Shown piece by piece: positions 38,934 through 49,917 of a stretch of 55,075 nt of DNA (within the stretch, counting starts at the first letter, position 1; each line of letters starts with the position of its first letter). The notes under the pieces were generated by a model. That model searched no databases. It had not been told where the DNA came from and worked only from the letters and a program-made list of their open reading frames with translations. Origin of the DNA: JAYSFC01 sp041913505 (lineage in GTDB: Bacteria > Pseudomonadota > Gammaproteobacteria > Burkholderiales > Burkholderiaceae_C). The stretch spans positions 1 through 55,075 of the forward strand of contig JAYSFC010000006.1 of NCBI GenBank assembly GCA_041913505.1. The letters are read 5' to 3'. Position numbers and translations under genes: made by a program.

Positions 38934-40127
38934 ATGACAGGAATTCGTCAGATCGCCAAGGCCGCAGCCGCGGCGCTCACCGTGGCGTGCGCCATCGCCG
39001 CCCATGCCCAGGATGTGATCAAGATCGGCTACACGGCCGACCAGTCGGCCAGCGGCGTGGCCGAACTGGGTATTGCCGGCCGCTGGGGCTTTGAGGCCGC
39101 CATCGAGGACATCAACAAGGCCGGCGGCATTCTGGGCCGCAAGGTGGTGGGCGTGGTCCGCGACGACCTGGGCACACCCCCGAAGGCCATCCAGAACATG
39201 ACGGAGCTGATCGACAGCGAGAAGGTTCAGGCCGTGGTCGGTCCTGCCAACTCGGGCAACGCGCTGGCCTGGTTGCACCTGCCCCAGCAGAAGAAGATTC
39301 CGGTGGTGGTGCCCATTGCCACGGGCACCGAGATCACCGCGCGCTATGCCAAGGAGCCGCAGAACTACCTGTTCCGCATCTCCATGGTGGACCGTGAGCA
39401 GGTGGCCCTGCTGGCCGCCTATGCCGTGAAGTCGTCCAAGACCAAGAAGATCGCCATCCTGGCGGACTCCACGGGCTATGGACAGGGCGGCATCACCGAC
39501 GCCACCGCCATCCTGGAGCTGCACGGCGTCAAGCCCGTCGCGGTCGAGAAGTACGGCCCCAAGGACACGGACATGACCTCGCAGCTCGCGAAGATCCGCT
39601 CCGCCGGTGCCGACACCGTGATCATCTACGGCATTGCCGACGGCGCTGCGCATGTGCTGCGCAGCATGGAGAAGATCAACTACCTGCCCACCGCGCTGGG
39701 CACCTGGGGCAACCTGAGCTCGCTGCTGCCCAAGATCGCGGGCAAGGCGGCGGAGCACCTGATCCTGGCCGCCTCCACCACCGAGGACAGCAACGACCGC
39801 ACCCGCGCCCTGGGCGAGCGCGTGCGCAAGAACTTCCCCACGCTGACGACCTTCCCCTGCTCCGCGCAGGCCTATGACTCGGTCATGCTGCTGGCCGCCG
39901 CCATGAAGCAGGCCAACAGCACCGAGGGTGACAAGGTCGCCGCCGCGCTGGAGAACCTGGGCAGCGTGCAGGGCGTGATCAAGGCCTACAACAAGCCGTT
40001 CAGCAAGGCCGCGCACGAAGCGCTCGATGTGCGCGACTTCTACCTCGCGCGCTGGAAGGACGGCAAGGTGATCCGCCACGAAGACGAGTTCACCAAGGCG
40101 CTCACGGCCGCCGACCTGAAGAAGTAA
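38934..40127 (+). CDS. LIV-type ABC transporter substrate-binding protein
   Basis: A 397-residue periplasmic binding protein of the branched-chain amino acid / amide family. Its signal peptide (residues 1-25) ends AHAQD, and the mature start VIKIGYTADQSASGVAELG is typical. It has an AGGAGA ribosome site and is the first of four transporter genes after the CTGTACCT operator. Relatives bind amino acids, amides, or aromatic and short-chain acids; with this gene set an organic acid or alcohol is more likely, but this is inference. Confidence 0.92.
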   Translation: MTGIRQIAKAAAAALTVACAIAAHAQDVIKIGYTADQSASGVAELGIAGRWGFEAAIEDINKAGGILGRKVVGVVRDDLGTPPKAIQNMTELIDSEKVQAVVGPANSGNALAWLHLPQQKKIPVVVPIATGTEITARYAKEPQNYLFRISMVDREQVALLAAYAVKSSKTKKIAILADSTGYGQGGITDATAILELHGVKPVAVEKYGPKDTDMTSQLAKIRSAGADTVIIYGIADGAAHVLRSMEKINYLPTALGTWGNLSSLLPKIAGKAAEHLILAASTTEDSNDRTRALGERVRKNFPTLTTFPCSAQAYDSVMLLAAAMKQANSTEGDKVAAALENLGSVQGVIKAYNKPFSKAAHEALDVRDFYLARWKDGKVIRHEDEFTKALTAADLKK

Positions 40128-40218
40128 CCCTTCCGGATCCCATTGCGCCGCTGCCATGGGCCCGCGATCCGCGGGCCCGGGCGGCGCAGCCTGTTCACTT
40201 CTCGGCTCGGGGCTCCCC

Positions 40219-41139
40219 ATGACTGCAACCATTCTCCAGGCAATCTTCAGCGGACTGGCCCTGGGTGGCATCTACGCGATCGTCGCCCTGGGCTTCAACA
40301 TCACGCACAACACCACCAAGACGTTCAACTTCGGCCAGGGCGAATTCCTCGTGGCCGGCGCGTTCGTGGCGGTGACCACGCTGCTGCTGACGGCGGGCAA
40401 GGGCCGCGTCGATACCCTGCTGCCCAACGAGGTAACGCCAGGCCTGTACCTGGCCGCCATGGCCGCCACCGTGGCCATCATGGGCCTGCTGGGCGTGGTG
40501 CTGTACTACGCGGCCGTGCGGCCCTTCGTGGGCCAGGGGGGGCTGGCCTGGGTGATGAGCACCATCGGCTTCGGCATCATCATCCAGAACACGGCGCTGG
40601 CCATCTGGGGGCCTTCGCCCCTGGTCATGCCATCGCCGCTGGGCTCGGACGTGGTGCGCATCGGCGGTGCGGGCGTGTTGCCGCAGGAAGTGCTGGTGCT
40701 GGCCGTGAGCATTGCCGTGATGGCGGGCCTGGACTATGTGATGCGCCGCACGCGCATCGGCAAGGCCGTGCGGGCCGTGGCCCACAACGGCAATGCCGCG
40801 ACGCTCATGGGCATCAACGTGGGGGCTGTGGTGGTGCTGGCCTTCGTGGTGAGTTCCTCGCTGGCGGGCCTGGCCGGGATGTTGATCGCACCCATCACCA
40901 CGGCTTCGGTCTTCATGGGGCTGACGCTGGCGCTCAAGGCGTTCTCCGCGGCCATCGTGGGCGGGCTGGATAACGCGCGCGGCTGCATGCTGGGGGGCTT
41001 TCTGCTGGGGCTGATCGAGGCGCTGGTCGGCCTGTGGCATGCCGAGCTGCGCGAGATCACCATCTTCGTGCTCATCATCCTGGTTCTGGTGCTCAAGCCC
41101 GAAGGGCTGCTGGGCCGCCGCTACGCGGAGAAGGTGTGA
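40219..41139 (+). CDS. livH: LIV-type ABC transporter permease (LivH)
   Basis: A 306-residue inner-membrane permease with about eight hydrophobic segments, of the LivH family. Typical segments are FSGLALGGIYAIVALGFNITHNTTKTFNFGQGEF at the N-terminus, and GKAVRAVAHNGNAATLMGINV and AFSAAIVGGLDNARGCMLGGFLLGLIE in the second half. The ATG at 40219 is chosen; the frame is open to 40156. It shares an ATGA overlap with the next gene. The substrate is that of the neighbouring binding protein, so the symbol names the family, not the substrate. Confidence 0.92.
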   Translation: MTATILQAIFSGLALGGIYAIVALGFNITHNTTKTFNFGQGEFLVAGAFVAVTTLLLTAGKGRVDTLLPNEVTPGLYLAAMAATVAIMGLLGVVLYYAAVRPFVGQGGLAWVMSTIGFGIIIQNTALAIWGPSPLVMPSPLGSDVVRIGGAGVLPQEVLVLAVSIAVMAGLDYVMRRTRIGKAVRAVAHNGNAATLMGINVGAVVVLAFVVSSSLAGLAGMLIAPITTASVFMGLTLALKAFSAAIVGGLDNARGCMLGGFLLGLIEALVGLWHAELREITIFVLIILVLVLKPEGLLGRRYAEKV

Positions 41140-42972
41140 TGAAGGCGGGCATGATCCATTGGGGTGCGGTGCTTGCGGCCGGGGCCGCCATCGCTGCGTT
41201 TCCCTTCCTCACCGACAACGGCTTCTACCTGAAGCTGGTGTTCACGGTGGGGGTCAATTACCTCGCGGCCGCTGGCCTCAATGTGCTGGTCGGCCATACC
41301 GGCCAGAAATCACTCGGGCACGCTGGCCTGTTTGCGGTGGGGGCCTATACGGTGGCGCTGCTCACGGCCCGCATGGGCTGGAATCCGTGGCTGGCCTTTG
41401 CCGCGGCCGGCGTCATGGCCGGGCTGTTCGGCGTGGTCATCGCCTTGCCCGCGCTGCGCGTGAAGGGGCCGGCGCTGGCGATGGTCACGATCGGCTTCGG
41501 CATCGTCGTGGAGAAAGTGGTTTCCGAGTGGCAGGATGTCTTTGCCGGGCAGCAAGGCATCTACGGCGTGGTGCCGCCTTCGTTCGGTGGCTCGGCCTTC
41601 GGCGACCGGCAGTGGGTGTGGTTTGTGGGGGTGCTGTGCCTTGCCGCACATGTGCTCATCCGCTCCCTGCTGCGAGGGAAATTCGGCCGCGCCTTCCAGG
41701 CCGTGAACACGGCCGAGGTGGCTGCCGAGAGCGTGGGCGTGAGCGTTTACCGCTTCAAGGTGCTGGCGTTCGTCATCAGCGCGGTGACGGTGGGGCTGGC
41801 CGGCGCGCTGGTCGCGCAGCAGAACCAGTACATCAACTCCGACTTCATCAACTTCAACCTCTCGATCTTCTTCCTGCTCATCGTGCTGTTCGGCGGCAGT
41901 TCGGTGTACGGGCCGCTGGTGGGCGCGATCGTGCTCACGGCGCTCGACGCCTTCCTGGCCCAGTGGCCGGGGCTGCAGCACTTCACCTACGGCGCGTTGC
42001 TGCTGTTCGCGCTGTATGCCATGCCCGATGGCCTGTCGGGTGCCATCGGCCAGTGGCTGCGCAGGCTGTGCCCCCAATGGTTCCGCCGCGAGAGTCTGCC
42101 CGAGGCGGTAGCCCCCTGGCACATGGCGGACCGCGAGATGCTGGCTGCGGGCAAGCCCCTGCTGCAAGCGCAGGGCCTGTTCAAGTCCTATGGCGGCGTG
42201 GTGCCGACCAACGAGGTCAGCCTTGCGCTGCAGACCGGGCACGTGTATTCGCTCATCGGCCCCAATGGCGCGGGCAAGACCACGCTGCTCAACATCCTCT
42301 CGGGCATCGTGGTGCCCGAGCGCGGCAGCATCCACTTCATGGGGCAGGACATCGTGGGCTTGCCGCCGTCGCGCATCTGCCGCCTGGGCTTGGGCCGCAC
42401 CTTCCAGAACCTCAAGCTGTTCGCGGACATGACGGTGCTCGACAACGTCAAGGTCGGCCTGCACCGCCACCTGACGGCCGGGTTCTGGAACTGCCTGCTG
42501 GGCATGAAGTCGTCCATGCGCGACGAGCAGGAGGCCGTGGAGCAGGCGCTGCGTATTCTCGACTTCCTGGGCCTGCAGGCGCTGGCCTACGAAGTGGCTG
42601 GCAGCCTGCCCTATGGCCTGCAGCGCCGCGTGGAAATCGCCCGTGCACTGGCCACGCACCCGCGCCTGCTGCTGCTGGACGAGCCTGCCGCAGGCCTCAA
42701 TCCGCAGGAGACGCAGGAGCTGGTGCAGGTGATCGCGCGCATCCGCGGCCTGGGCATCACCGTGCTGCTGATCGAGCACCACATGGACCTGGTCATGGCG
42801 ATCTCGGACCACGTGTTCGTGCTCGACTACGGCGAGAAGATTTCCGAGGGCCCTCCCGCCGAGGTGCAGCGCGACCCGCGCGTGATCGCGGCCTACCTGG
42901 GCGCGGAGGAGGTGGACGAAGACATCGCCGTGCCGGACGCTGTTGCGCCGGCCCTGGCCGAAGGAGCGCGCC

Positions 42973-42980
<8 letters not shown>
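41139..42980 (+). CDS. Fused LIV-type permease-ATPase (LivM-LivG)
   Basis: A 613-residue fusion. Residues 1 to about 315 form a LivM-type permease (GHTGQKSLGHAGLFAVGAYTVALL; FLLIVLFGGSSVYGPLVGAIVLT). A linker of about 25 residues leads to a LivG-type ATPase with Walker A GPNGAGKT (374-381), FQNLKLFADMTVLDNV, the LivG signature LPYGLQRRVEIARAL and Walker B LLLLDEPAAGLNPQET. Both parts look complete. It overlaps livF by 8 nt. LivM-LivG fusions occur in other proteobacteria, so this is unusual but not unique. Confidence 0.92.
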
Positions 42981-43698
<718 letters not shown>

Positions 43699-43699
43699 C

Positions 43700-45373
43700 A
43701 TGGCGGCCTCCGTCCCGGCATCGCCCTTTGGTGAAACCTTCGACTACGTGGTTGTCGGTGGCGGCGCGGCCGGCGCCATCGTGGCCAGCCGGCTCGCCGA
43801 AGACCCGGCCGTGAGTGTGTGCCTGCTCGAAGCGGGGCCGCCCGACCGCCACCCCTTCCTGCACCTGCCGGCCGGGTTCATCAAGATGCTGTTCGACCCC
43901 ACCTACACTTGGACGTTCAGCTCCGAGCCGGATGAGCGTACGCTGGGGCGGCGCATTCCGCTGCCACAGGGCCGCACGCTGGGCGGCTCCAGCTCCATCA
44001 ACGGCCTGATCTACAACCGGGGCCAGGCCCAGGACTACGACGGCTGGGCTGCGCAGGGCAATCCCGGCTGGTCCTTTGCCGACGTGCTGCCCTACTTTCA
44101 GCGCAACGAGCGTTGGCTGGGCCAGGGCGATAGCCCGCTGCGCGGCCGCGCGGGCGCCGTTCGGGTCACGCCGACCGACTGGCACCACCCGATCTGCGAA
44201 GCCTTTCTGGAAGGTGCCCAGGAGTTGGGCCTGCCGCGCAACCCCGACTACAACGGCGAGCGCCAGGCGGGTGTGGGCTACTTCCAGCGCACCATCCACC
44301 GGGGCTGGCGCATGAGCACGGCGCGCGCCTACCTGCGCGGCCTGGGCCGCCGCCAGAATCTGGTGGTGCGCACAGGGGCCCATGCCACGCGCATCCTGTT
44401 CGAGGGCAACCGCGCCACCGGGGTGCAGTTCATGCGCCCGCCGCACGAGAATGCCGCCGCCATCGGTGCGCGCCGCGAGGTCGTGGTGTGCGCGGGCGCC
44501 ATCAACACCCCCAAGCTGCTGCAGCTCTCGGGCATCGGGCCGGCTGACCGGCTGCAGGCGCTGGGCCTGCCCGTGGTGCGGCACCTTGCGGGCGTGGGCG
44601 CGCACCTGAAAGACCATTTCTCGGTGCGCGTCGTGGCCCGCGTGCGCAGCGGCACCGGCCCCACCATCAACGAGCTGGCCCGCGCGCCCCGCCTGTGGAT
44701 GCAGGCGGCGCGCTGGCTGGCGGGCCGGCCCAACATCCTGGCGCTGAGTCCGTCGCTGGTGCATTTTTTCTGGAACTCCGGCGTGGGGCCGGGTGACCGG
44801 CCTGATCTGCAGGGCGTGTTCACGCCAGCCAGCTACCGTGAAGGCTACGTGGGGCAGCTCGACACCTATCCCGGCATGACCTGCGGCGTCTGGGCCCACC
44901 GCCCGCGCAGCGAGGGCGAGGTGCGCTTGGCGGGGCCCCACCCGCTGGCTGCGCCGCTGGTGCACCCGAACTACCTGGGCCATGAGGAAGATGTGAGTGT
45001 GCTCACGGCGGGCGTGCGCCTGGCGCGCCAGCTGTTGCGCACCCAGGCCCTGGCCCCGTTCTACGACACGGAAGCGATGCCGGGCCCCGAGGCCCAGGAC
45101 GATGCGGCGGTCCTGGAGTTCATTCGCCGCTACGGCGTTTCGTCTTACCACCTGTGCGGCACCGCCCGCATGGGGCCGGTGGCCGACCTGGGGGCCGTCG
45201 TGGATGCCGAGCTGCGCGTGCACGGCCTGCAGGGGCTGCGCGTGGCCGACTCTTCGGTCATGCCCGCCATTCCGTCGGCCAACATCTGCGCCGCCACGAT
45301 GATGATCGGCGAGCGGGCTGCCGACCTGATCCGCGGCCGGTCGGCCGGCACGCGGCCATCCTATCCGCAGTGA
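43700..45373 (+). CDS. GMC-family FAD oxidoreductase 2
   Basis: A 557-residue GMC flavoenzyme, clearly paralogous to the gene at 36999: shared VCLLEAGPPDR-PF-H-PAGFIK, RTLGGSSSINGLIYNRGQAQDYDGWAAQGNPGWS, and the C-terminal SYHLCGTARMGP and VADSSVMPAIPSANI motifs. The proposed catalytic His lies in the SYHLCGT segment. It starts 1 nt after livF and 4 nt before the acyl-CoA synthetase gene. It probably oxidises a primary alcohol to an aldehyde; the substrate is unknown, and two paralogues suggest two alcohol groups or two related substrates. Confidence 0.92.
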   Translation: MAASVPASPFGETFDYVVVGGGAAGAIVASRLAEDPAVSVCLLEAGPPDRHPFLHLPAGFIKMLFDPTYTWTFSSEPDERTLGRRIPLPQGRTLGGSSSINGLIYNRGQAQDYDGWAAQGNPGWSFADVLPYFQRNERWLGQGDSPLRGRAGAVRVTPTDWHHPICEAFLEGAQELGLPRNPDYNGERQAGVGYFQRTIHRGWRMSTARAYLRGLGRRQNLVVRTGAHATRILFEGNRATGVQFMRPPHENAAAIGARREVVVCAGAINTPKLLQLSGIGPADRLQALGLPVVRHLAGVGAHLKDHFSVRVVARVRSGTGPTINELARAPRLWMQAARWLAGRPNILALSPSLVHFFWNSGVGPGDRPDLQGVFTPASYREGYVGQLDTYPGMTCGVWAHRPRSEGEVRLAGPHPLAAPLVHPNYLGHEEDVSVLTAGVRLARQLLRTQALAPFYDTEAMPGPEAQDDAAVLEFIRRYGVSSYHLCGTARMGPVADLGAVVDAELRVHGLQGLRVADSSVMPAIPSANICAATMMIGERAADLIRGRSAGTRPSYPQ

Positions 45374-45377
45374 GGAC

Positions 45378-47051
45378 ATGCGCATGATCGTCCCCCCCGA
45401 AGACGCCACCATCGGCGCCACTCTGGCGCAGGCCGCAGCCGCCTTCGGCGCCCGGCCGCTGCTGGTGGCCCCACCCAACCCCGCACGTAGCTACGACCCG
45501 CAGGGGCGCTCGCTGAGCTACGCCGAAGTGCATGAGGCCGTGCAGGCGCTCATGGCCCGCTACCGCGCGGCGGGCTACGGCCAGGGCCATCGCGTCGCGC
45601 TGCTGCTGGAAAACCGGCTGGAGCACATGCTGCACAAGCTGGCCCTGAACGCCCTGGGTATCTGCTGTGTGCCCGTCAATCCGGACTACCGTCCCCGCGA
45701 GTTGGCCTACCTCATCGACCATGCCCGCGTGGACCTGGCCGTGGTGCTGGCGGCCCGCAAGCCCGACTGGGACGTGGCCGCCCGCGAGGCCTCCTGGCAG
45801 CCGCCCTGCACGGTGTTGGAGCAGTTCGACGGTGCGCTCGTTCCCGCCCAGGCGGCCGCCACCGCGTGGGAGCCCACATCCGAGGCGCCCGCGAGCATTC
45901 TCTACACCTCGGGTACCACCGGTCGGCCCAAGGGCTGCGTGCTATCCCACCGCTATGAGCTGGCCGCGGGCGCCTACTACGCCACGCGCGGCGGGCTGGT
46001 GGACTTCCGGCCCGAGGGGGAGCGGATCTACAACCCGCTGCCGCTTTTTCACGTCAACTCGTCCATCCTGTCCTTCTATGCCGCGCTGCTGACGGGCAGT
46101 TGCCAGATCCAGACCGACCGCTTCCAGCCCACGCGCTGGTGGTCCGAGGTGCGCGCCACCCAGGCTACGGTCGTGCACTACCTCGGCGTGATTGTGCAGA
46201 TGCTGTGCGCGCAGCCTCCCAGCCCGGAGGACCGCCAACACAGCGTGCGCTTTGGCATGGGCGCAGGGGTGGAGCCGCAACTGCACCAGGCGTTCGAGGA
46301 GCGCTTCGGCTTTCCGCTGCTGGAGCTGTGGGGCATGACGGAGAACGTCCGCATCCTGGTGGACAACATGCCGCCGCGCCAGGTGGGCACGCGCGCCTTC
46401 GGCCGTGCCACGCCCGGCATCGAGGTGCGCGTGGTGGACGATGCCGACCGCGACCTGCCCGACGGAACCCCGGGCGAGATGGTGATCCGCCATTCGCAGG
46501 CAACGCCCCGCAAGGATTTCTTTTCAGGCTACCTCGACGACGAGGCCGCCACCGAAGCCGCGTGGCGCGGCGGCTGGTTTCACACCGGCGACGTGGTGGT
46601 GCGCGATGCCTCGGGCATGCTGCACTTTGTCGAGCGGCGCAAGAACATCATCCGCCGCTCCGGCGAAAACATCGCCGCCGCCGAGGTGGAGGCCTGGCTG
46701 CTGACGCATCCGGCCGTGGAGATGGCGGCCGTCATGGCCGTGCCGGACGAGGTGCGCGAAGAAGAGGTGCTGGCCTGCATCGTGCTCAAGCCGGGCGCTG
46801 CGGCAGAGGATGCCGCGCTGCTGCGCTCCCTGGTCGAGCACTGCAGCGCCGGCCTGGCCTACTTCAAGGTGCCTGGCTGGGTGTGGTTCACGCCGCAGAT
46901 CCCGACCACGGGCACCCAGAAGATCCAGAAGCACGCCATCTTCGGTGCCGGCGTGGACCCGCGCAGCGTGCCCGGCATGCACGACCTGCGGGCCTGGAAA
47001 AAGCGCGCTGGTGCCGGCGGGGGCGCCGCGCCCGGCACGAAGCGTCCGTGA
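45378..47051 (+). CDS. AMP-dependent acyl-CoA synthetase
   Basis: A 557-residue ANL-superfamily ligase that activates a carboxylic acid as acyl-AMP and then acyl-CoA. It has the phosphate loop LYTSGTTGRPKG (175-186), ELWGMTE (A5), GGWFHTGD (A7), RKNIIRRSGENIAAAEVE (A8), and the C-terminal lysine region TTGTQKIQKHAIF (A10). It belongs to the crotonobetaine/carnitine-CoA ligase-like group by look. It is the last gene of the transporter-GMC operon. Together with the CoA-transferase it gives two CoA-activation routes in one cluster. Confidence 0.92.
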   Translation: MRMIVPPEDATIGATLAQAAAAFGARPLLVAPPNPARSYDPQGRSLSYAEVHEAVQALMARYRAAGYGQGHRVALLLENRLEHMLHKLALNALGICCVPVNPDYRPRELAYLIDHARVDLAVVLAARKPDWDVAAREASWQPPCTVLEQFDGALVPAQAAATAWEPTSEAPASILYTSGTTGRPKGCVLSHRYELAAGAYYATRGGLVDFRPEGERIYNPLPLFHVNSSILSFYAALLTGSCQIQTDRFQPTRWWSEVRATQATVVHYLGVIVQMLCAQPPSPEDRQHSVRFGMGAGVEPQLHQAFEERFGFPLLELWGMTENVRILVDNMPPRQVGTRAFGRATPGIEVRVVDDADRDLPDGTPGEMVIRHSQATPRKDFFSGYLDDEAATEAAWRGGWFHTGDVVVRDASGMLHFVERRKNIIRRSGENIAAAEVEAWLLTHPAVEMAAVMAVPDEVREEEVLACIVLKPGAAAEDAALLRSLVEHCSAGLAYFKVPGWVWFTPQIPTTGTQKIQKHAIFGAGVDPRSVPGMHDLRAWKKRAGAGGGAAPGTKRP

Positions 47052-47124
47052 CGTCTGGCAGGTCCGCGCTATGTTCCACGCCCCTCCGCGCAGGCAACCG
47101 CCATCGGCGATCGGCACGTGGGGG

Positions 47125-48528
47125 TCAGCCCGGCAGGTGGTCGAACGCGCGGCGGAAGCGCGGGTCCAGCACAGCGTGCGGATTGCAGCGGGACCAGGGC
47201 GATGGAGCCTGGCTGTTCACGCTGAAGATGTTGCCCGGTGCCATGACGATGTTGTTGGCCAGCATGGCCTGGGCCAGCACATGCGCATCGGGAAAACCTG
47301 GCCACCGGGCCCAGATGAACGGCGAGTGCGTGGGACGCACGAACACCTGCGCCCCCATGCTGTCGAGCAGCCTGTAGGCGCGCCCCGTGGCCTCGGCCAG
47401 CTTGTCGCGCAGCTGTTCCAGGTGCCGGGCATGGTGGCGTTCGGCCAGCAGGGTGTCGACCGTGCGCTCGGCATATTCCGAGCTGCTGACGCTGGTGAGG
47501 ATCTTGAGGTTGGCCAGATCGTTCGCCAGGTCCGGACTGCAGGCCATGTAGCCCACGCGCAAGGCCGCCGAGAGCGACTTCGAGAAGCTGCCGATGTAGA
47601 GCGTGCGCTCGAGCTGGTCGAGTGCCGACAGGCGTGGTGCGGTGGCGCTGCGGAAGTCGCTGAGCGCATCGTTTTCCACCAGCAGCAGGTTGTGCTGCTC
47701 GGCCAGGCGCAGAACGGCCCGGGCCTTGGGCAGCGAGAGGTCCGAGCCCGTGGGGTTGTGGGCCAGCGATTGCGTGAAGAACAGGCGGGGCCGCAGGGTC
47801 TTGAGCAAGCGCTCCAGAGCCGGGAGGTCGGGGCCGTCGGCCAGCCTTGGAACGCCCACGGCGCGCGCGCCCACGAGGTGCAGCTTGCCCAGCAGCGGGT
47901 AGTAGCCGGGGTCGTCGATCAGCACCACGTCCCCCGGCGGCACGAAGTAGCGCACGATCAGGTCCATGGCCTCGTTGGCGCCGTGGGTCAAAACGATCTG
48001 CTGCGGGTGGGCATCGATGCCCAGGTTCGCCAGGTGCCGCACCAGGCGGTGGCGCAGCGGTGCATAGCCCAGGCGGTCGCCGTAGCGAAAGAGCGTGCCC
48101 AGGCCGCCGCGCGCCACCTTGTGGTGGATGCGGTCCAGCCGCGCGCCGGCCAGCCATTCCGAGGGCGGGAAGGCATCCCCCACCGCCAGCTGCCCCGGCT
48201 CGTTGCGCAGTTGCATGCGCATGAGCCACACGATATCCATAGCGCGGTGCAGCGAACGGCTGTCTTCCGCCTCGCCGCTGCCGGTCGGCACCCCTTCCTT
48301 GACGAAGAACCCCGCACCGCGCCGAGGCTCCACCAGCCCTCGCGAAACGAGCAGCTCGAACGCGGAAATCACCGTGTTCTTGCCATAGCTGCGCAGCGCA
48401 GCGATCTCGCGCAGGGACGGCAGCTTGTCGCCGGCCTTGTACACGCCGTCGCGGATCTGCCGCTCCAGCGAATCGGCCAGCGCAAGGAACAGCGGGGGTG
48501 TCGTAGAGGCCGTGGCACGGGCGTTCAT
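47125..48528 (-). CDS. MocR-type regulator (GntR helix-turn-helix plus aminotransferase-like domain)
   Basis: A 467-residue MocR-family regulator. The N-terminal GntR winged helix (LADSLERQIRDGVYKAGDKLPSLREIAALRSYGKNTVISAFELL) is followed by an aminotransferase-fold domain with the PLP lysine in GSFSKSLSAALRVGY. Such proteins use PLP, sometimes bound to an amino compound, as effector. It diverges from the HMG-CoA reductase gene with 70 bp between starts, and an AACTGTACCTG site there matches the operator at 38795. It probably controls this gene and the transporter operon. Confidence 0.9.
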   Translation of the reverse strand: MNARATASTTPPLFLALADSLERQIRDGVYKAGDKLPSLREIAALRSYGKNTVISAFELLVSRGLVEPRRGAGFFVKEGVPTGSGEAEDSRSLHRAMDIVWLMRMQLRNEPGQLAVGDAFPPSEWLAGARLDRIHHKVARGGLGTLFRYGDRLGYAPLRHRLVRHLANLGIDAHPQQIVLTHGANEAMDLIVRYFVPPGDVVLIDDPGYYPLLGKLHLVGARAVGVPRLADGPDLPALERLLKTLRPRLFFTQSLAHNPTGSDLSLPKARAVLRLAEQHNLLLVENDALSDFRSATAPRLSALDQLERTLYIGSFSKSLSAALRVGYMACSPDLANDLANLKILTSVSSSEYAERTVDTLLAERHHARHLEQLRDKLAEATGRAYRLLDSMGAQVFVRPTHSPFIWARWPGFPDAHVLAQAMLANNIVMAPGNIFSVNSQAPSPWSRCNPHAVLDPRFRRAFDHLPG

Positions 48529-48535
48529 GCGCCTG

Positions 48536-48546
48536 AACTGTACCTG
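48536..48546. promoter_or_regulatory. AACTGTACCTG site between MocR and HMG-CoA reductase genes
   Basis: An 11-nt match to the left arm and flank of the 38795-38818 operator; both are also followed closely by CGAT. The second arm is not conserved, so it may be a half-site or weaker autoregulatory site. Confidence 0.5.
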
Positions 48547-48598
48547 CGATGACCCCGGCTCCGCCTTTCCATTTTCTTTCACCCACTTCCCGCACACC

Positions 48599-49885
48599 AT
48601 GAACACCATCGATTCCCGCCTGCCACAGTTCCGCTCCCTCACGCCGCAGCAGCGCCTGCAGCACATCGTGGCCGCGGCGGGCCTGAGTGCCGACGAGGCG
48701 GCGCTGCTGCAGAACAGCGGCGCCCTGGATCGCTCCCTGGCCGACGGCATGATCGAGAACGTCATCGGCACCTTCGAGCTGCCGCTGGCCGTGGCGGGCT
48801 ACTTCCAGATCAACGGCCGGGATGTGCTTATCCCCATGGCGGTCGAGGAGCCCTCCGTCGTGGCCGCCGCCTCGTTCATGGCCAAGCTCGCGCGCGAATG
48901 CGGCGGTTTTGAAACGTCGAGCACGCCGCCGCTGATGCGCGCCCAGGTCCAGGTGCTGGGACTCACGGACCCGCATGGCGCGCGCCAGTCGCTGCTGCGC
49001 CGCAGCCGGGAGATCGTCGACCGAGCCAACCAGCGCGACAAGGTGCTCATTGGCCTGGGCGGCGGCTGCCGCGACATCGAGGTGCATGTACTGGAGAACA
49101 CGCGGCGCGGCCCCATGCTGGTGATGCACCTGATCGTGGACGTGCGCGACGCCATGGGGGCGAACACCGTCAACACGATGGCGGAGTCCGTGTCGCCGCT
49201 GGTCGAGGAGATCACGGGTGGCCAGGTGCGGCTGCGCATTCTGTCCAACCTGGCCGACCTGCGCCTGTCGCGTGCCCGCGTGGCGCTGTCGCCTGAAGTG
49301 CTTACCACCGCCGAATACGAAGGCCGGGAGGTCATCGAGCGCATCCTCGACGCCTACGAGTTCGCAGCCGTGGACCCCTACCGCGCCGCTACCCACAACA
49401 AGGGGATCATGAACGGCATCGATCCCGTGATCGTCGCCACGGGCAACGACTGGCGTGCCGTGGAGGCTGGCGCCCACGCCTGGGCCTGCCGCAAGGGGCA
49501 CTACGGATCGCTCACCCGTTGGGAAAAGGACGCGCGCGGCTGGTTGGTGGGCAGCCTGGAGATGCCTATGCCCGTGGGCCTGGTGGGCGGCGCCACCAAG
49601 ACCCACCCGCTGTCGCGGCTCGCGCTCAAGATCATGGCCGTGAAAACCGCCCAGGATCTGGGCGAGGCTGCCGTTGCCGTGGGGCTGGCGCAGAATCTGG
49701 CGGCACTGCGCGCGTTGGCCACCGAAGGTATCCAGCGCGGCCACATGGCACTGCATGCGCGCAACATTGCCATCGTGGCGGGTGCTGTGGGCGAGGAGAT
49801 CGACCGCGTTGCGCGCCGCATGGCGCAGGAAAAGGACGTGCGCACCGACCGTGCGCAGGCCCTGCTGGCAGAACTGCGGGCGTAA
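48599..49885 (+). CDS. mvaA: Hydroxymethylglutaryl-CoA reductase, class II (degradative type)
   Basis: A 428-residue class II HMG-CoA reductase, the same length as the mevalonate-degrading Pseudomonas mevalonii enzyme. Catalytic E83 (AVEEPS), K268 (HNKGIMNG), D284 (TGNDW) and H382 (RGHMALHARN) correspond to its E83, K267, D283 and H381. Other signatures are MIENVIGTFELP and DAMGANTVNT. In catabolism it oxidises mevalonate with CoA and NAD to HMG-CoA. No other mevalonate-pathway biosynthesis gene is nearby and the neighbours are catabolic, which favours degradation. An HMG-CoA lyase gene is not in the window. Confidence 0.95.
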   Translation: MNTIDSRLPQFRSLTPQQRLQHIVAAAGLSADEAALLQNSGALDRSLADGMIENVIGTFELPLAVAGYFQINGRDVLIPMAVEEPSVVAAASFMAKLARECGGFETSSTPPLMRAQVQVLGLTDPHGARQSLLRRSREIVDRANQRDKVLIGLGGGCRDIEVHVLENTRRGPMLVMHLIVDVRDAMGANTVNTMAESVSPLVEEITGGQVRLRILSNLADLRLSRARVALSPEVLTTAEYEGREVIERILDAYEFAAVDPYRAATHNKGIMNGIDPVIVATGNDWRAVEAGAHAWACRKGHYGSLTRWEKDARGWLVGSLEMPMPVGLVGGATKTHPLSRLALKIMAVKTAQDLGEAAVAVGLAQNLAALRALATEGIQRGHMALHARNIAIVAGAVGEEIDRVARRMAQEKDVRTDRAQALLAELRA

Positions 49886-49917
49886 CGACGGGCCGGCGCA
49901 CCATGGGCGGGCCTGGC

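Noticed and set aside
48599..49885. HMG-CoA reductase as part of isoprenoid biosynthesis
   Set aside because: No mevalonate kinase, phosphomevalonate kinase, decarboxylase or HMG-CoA synthase nearby; class II form and catabolic neighbours favour degradation.
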